This document shows, in pieces, positions 51,548 through 52,384 of a stretch of DNA of 52,384 nucleotides; position 1 is the first letter of the stretch, and the number at the start of each line of letters is the position of its first letter. The position numbers and the translations under genes are program-made. This DNA comes from Verrucomicrobiota bacterium. GTDB taxonomy: Bacteria > Verrucomicrobiota > Verrucomicrobiia > Limisphaerales > UBA8199. The notes beneath the pieces are model-generated. The model worked only from the letters and a program-made list of their open reading frames with translations. It searched no databases and was not told where the DNA came from. Where the stretch lies: assembly GCA_003176045.1 (NCBI GenBank), contig PSRM01000164.1, positions 1 to 52,384 on the forward strand. Direction: 5' to 3'.

Positions 51548-52384
51548 ATGAAGGCCCGCATCTCACTCACAGCGGTCGCAGCCTGGCTATTGGTAGCAGT
51601 TTATTATTTCTACCAGTACGCCCTGCGCTCGGCCCCGAGCGTGATGATGCCGCAGCTCACCGAGTCTTTCGGCGTCACTGCGCTTGGGGTGGCCACGATT
51701 GTAGGGATGTTCTATTACGGCTATTCGCCGTTCAGCCTGATTGCGGGGCCGGCCATTGATCGCTTCGGCGCGAAGCGCATCATCCCGATCGGCGCCGCGC
51801 TGGTGGGCGTCGGGGCGATGCTGTTCGGCACAGGCAACGTTACTGCCGCCAACATTGGGCGGTTCCTCCAGGGCGCCGGCGGGGTTTTTGCGCTCGTCGG
51901 CGCCGTTTATCTAATTACCCGGAATTTTCCGGCTTCGTGTGTGGCCTCGTTCATCGGGGCGACGCAGATGTTCGGCATGGCGGGTGGATCAGCCGGACAA
52001 TTTGGCGTCGGGCCGATCATCAAGGGCGGCTTGCCCTGGGGCCGGTTCTGGATCTACGCGGGCCTGATCGGGCTTGTGCTGAGCGCGGCTATGTACCTGT
52101 TCCTCCCCAGAGAGGAACGCCAGCCTGCGCCCGGCGGCGGACGTGGCATCGCCAGCCTGGTCGGCCCGCTGAAAACAGTTTTTCTCAATCCGCAGTCCAT
52201 TCTGTGCGGCTTGATTGCCGGACTGCTGTTCATACCTACAACTATTTTCGGAATGACCTGGGGGGTGCGCTTCCTGCAAGAGGCGCGCGGGCGCGAATAC
52301 GACCAGGCCGTCTGGCTGGCAGCCACCGTTCCTGCAGGCTGGATGATCGGTTGCCCACTGCTCGGCTTCATCTCGGATCGGCTT
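51548..52384 (+). CDS. MFS transporter (partial, runs off window)
   Basis: The first 279 residues of a major facilitator protein starting at ATG 51548, no stop before the window end. Eight or so helices are visible. Landmarks are YYFYQYALRSAPSVMMPQL, an MFS A-motif-like GPAIDRFGAKRIIPIGA between helices 2 and 3, GRFLQGAGGVFALVGAVYL and GATQMFGMAGGSAGQ. It is likely cotranscribed with the serine dehydratase, so uptake of the product or substrate is a reasonable guess. Substrate unknown. Confidence 0.88.
   Translation, partial: MKARISLTAVAAWLLVAVYYFYQYALRSAPSVMMPQLTESFGVTALGVATIVGMFYYGYSPFSLIAGPAIDRFGAKRIIPIGAALVGVGAMLFGTGNVTAANIGRFLQGAGGVFALVGAVYLITRNFPASCVASFIGATQMFGMAGGSAGQFGVGPIIKGGLPWGRFWIYAGLIGLVLSAAMYLFLPREERQPAPGGGRGIASLVGPLKTVFLNPQSILCGLIAGLLFIPTTIFGMTWGVRFLQEARGREYDQAVWLAATVPAGWMIGCPLLGFISDRL

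Noticed and set aside
1-52384. tRNA or rRNA genes
   Set aside because: No cloverleaf-compatible T-loop/anticodon arrangement or rRNA-like sequence was noticed on either strand while reading.

Overview
The window looks like a chromosomal segment of a Verrucomicrobiota bacterium, probably of the Pedosphaeraceae/Limisphaerales type. This is inferred from a PEP-CTERM protein, very large LamG/DUF2341 surface proteins with a typical Verrucomicrobial C-terminal module, a complete alternative complex III operon, Rhs core sequences with the YDGWRVIQERD signature, and spacers full of short iterated repeats. No rRNA or tRNA gene was seen.

Layout. 1-5300: housekeeping genes on + (aroQ, accB, accC, trxA), with a SIMPL-domain protein on - and two small hypotheticals. 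5485-7617: a Tat-signal protein and a lipoprotein. 7777-16827: on -, a PEP-CTERM protein, a 967-aa secreted protein (TIM-barrel-like N-terminus, DUF2341, LamG) and a 1615-aa protein with four LamG, four Ig-like and one DUF2341 domain. A 5'-truncated RAYT transposase flanked by inverted palindromic repeats lies between the two large genes. 17231-19763: on -, an MBOAT/wax-synthase-like acyltransferase, a membrane protein with an internal duplication, and a small hypothetical. 19764-20049: a DnaA-box-rich spacer with a sigma70-like promoter, then dnaN on +, an SDR oxidoreductase and a lipoprotein.

23794-36451 is one long - operon: actA-B-C-D-E-F, a small membrane protein, then a CcoN-like protein, a CcoO-like cytochrome c and a monoheme cytochrome c. 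ActABCDEF should take electrons from quinol to cytochrome c. The CcoN-like subunit aligns along its length with cbb3 oxidase subunit I but has lost all six heme and CuB histidines, so it cannot be a normal oxidase. An electron-transfer chain ending in a cofactor-free CcoN with an intact CcoO is the most striking system here.

36693-44531 is an accessory stretch: lipoproteins, an orphan XRE regulator, a Cys/His protein, a 5'-truncated Rhs tip followed 6 bp later by a small membrane protein (candidate immunity protein), an IS110-family transposase, a decayed mobile element and an orphan pseudopilin-G-like protein. 45132-52384: an AraC-type HTH protein, pflB-pflA behind a sigma54-like site and a perfect dyad, an L-serine dehydratase with a Tat signal, and the start of an MFS transporter cut by the window end.

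Almost every spacer carries a different family of short iterated or palindromic repeats. Several have become part of coding sequence in frame (Tat protein, MBOAT protein, duplicated membrane protein, ActB, the 967-aa protein).
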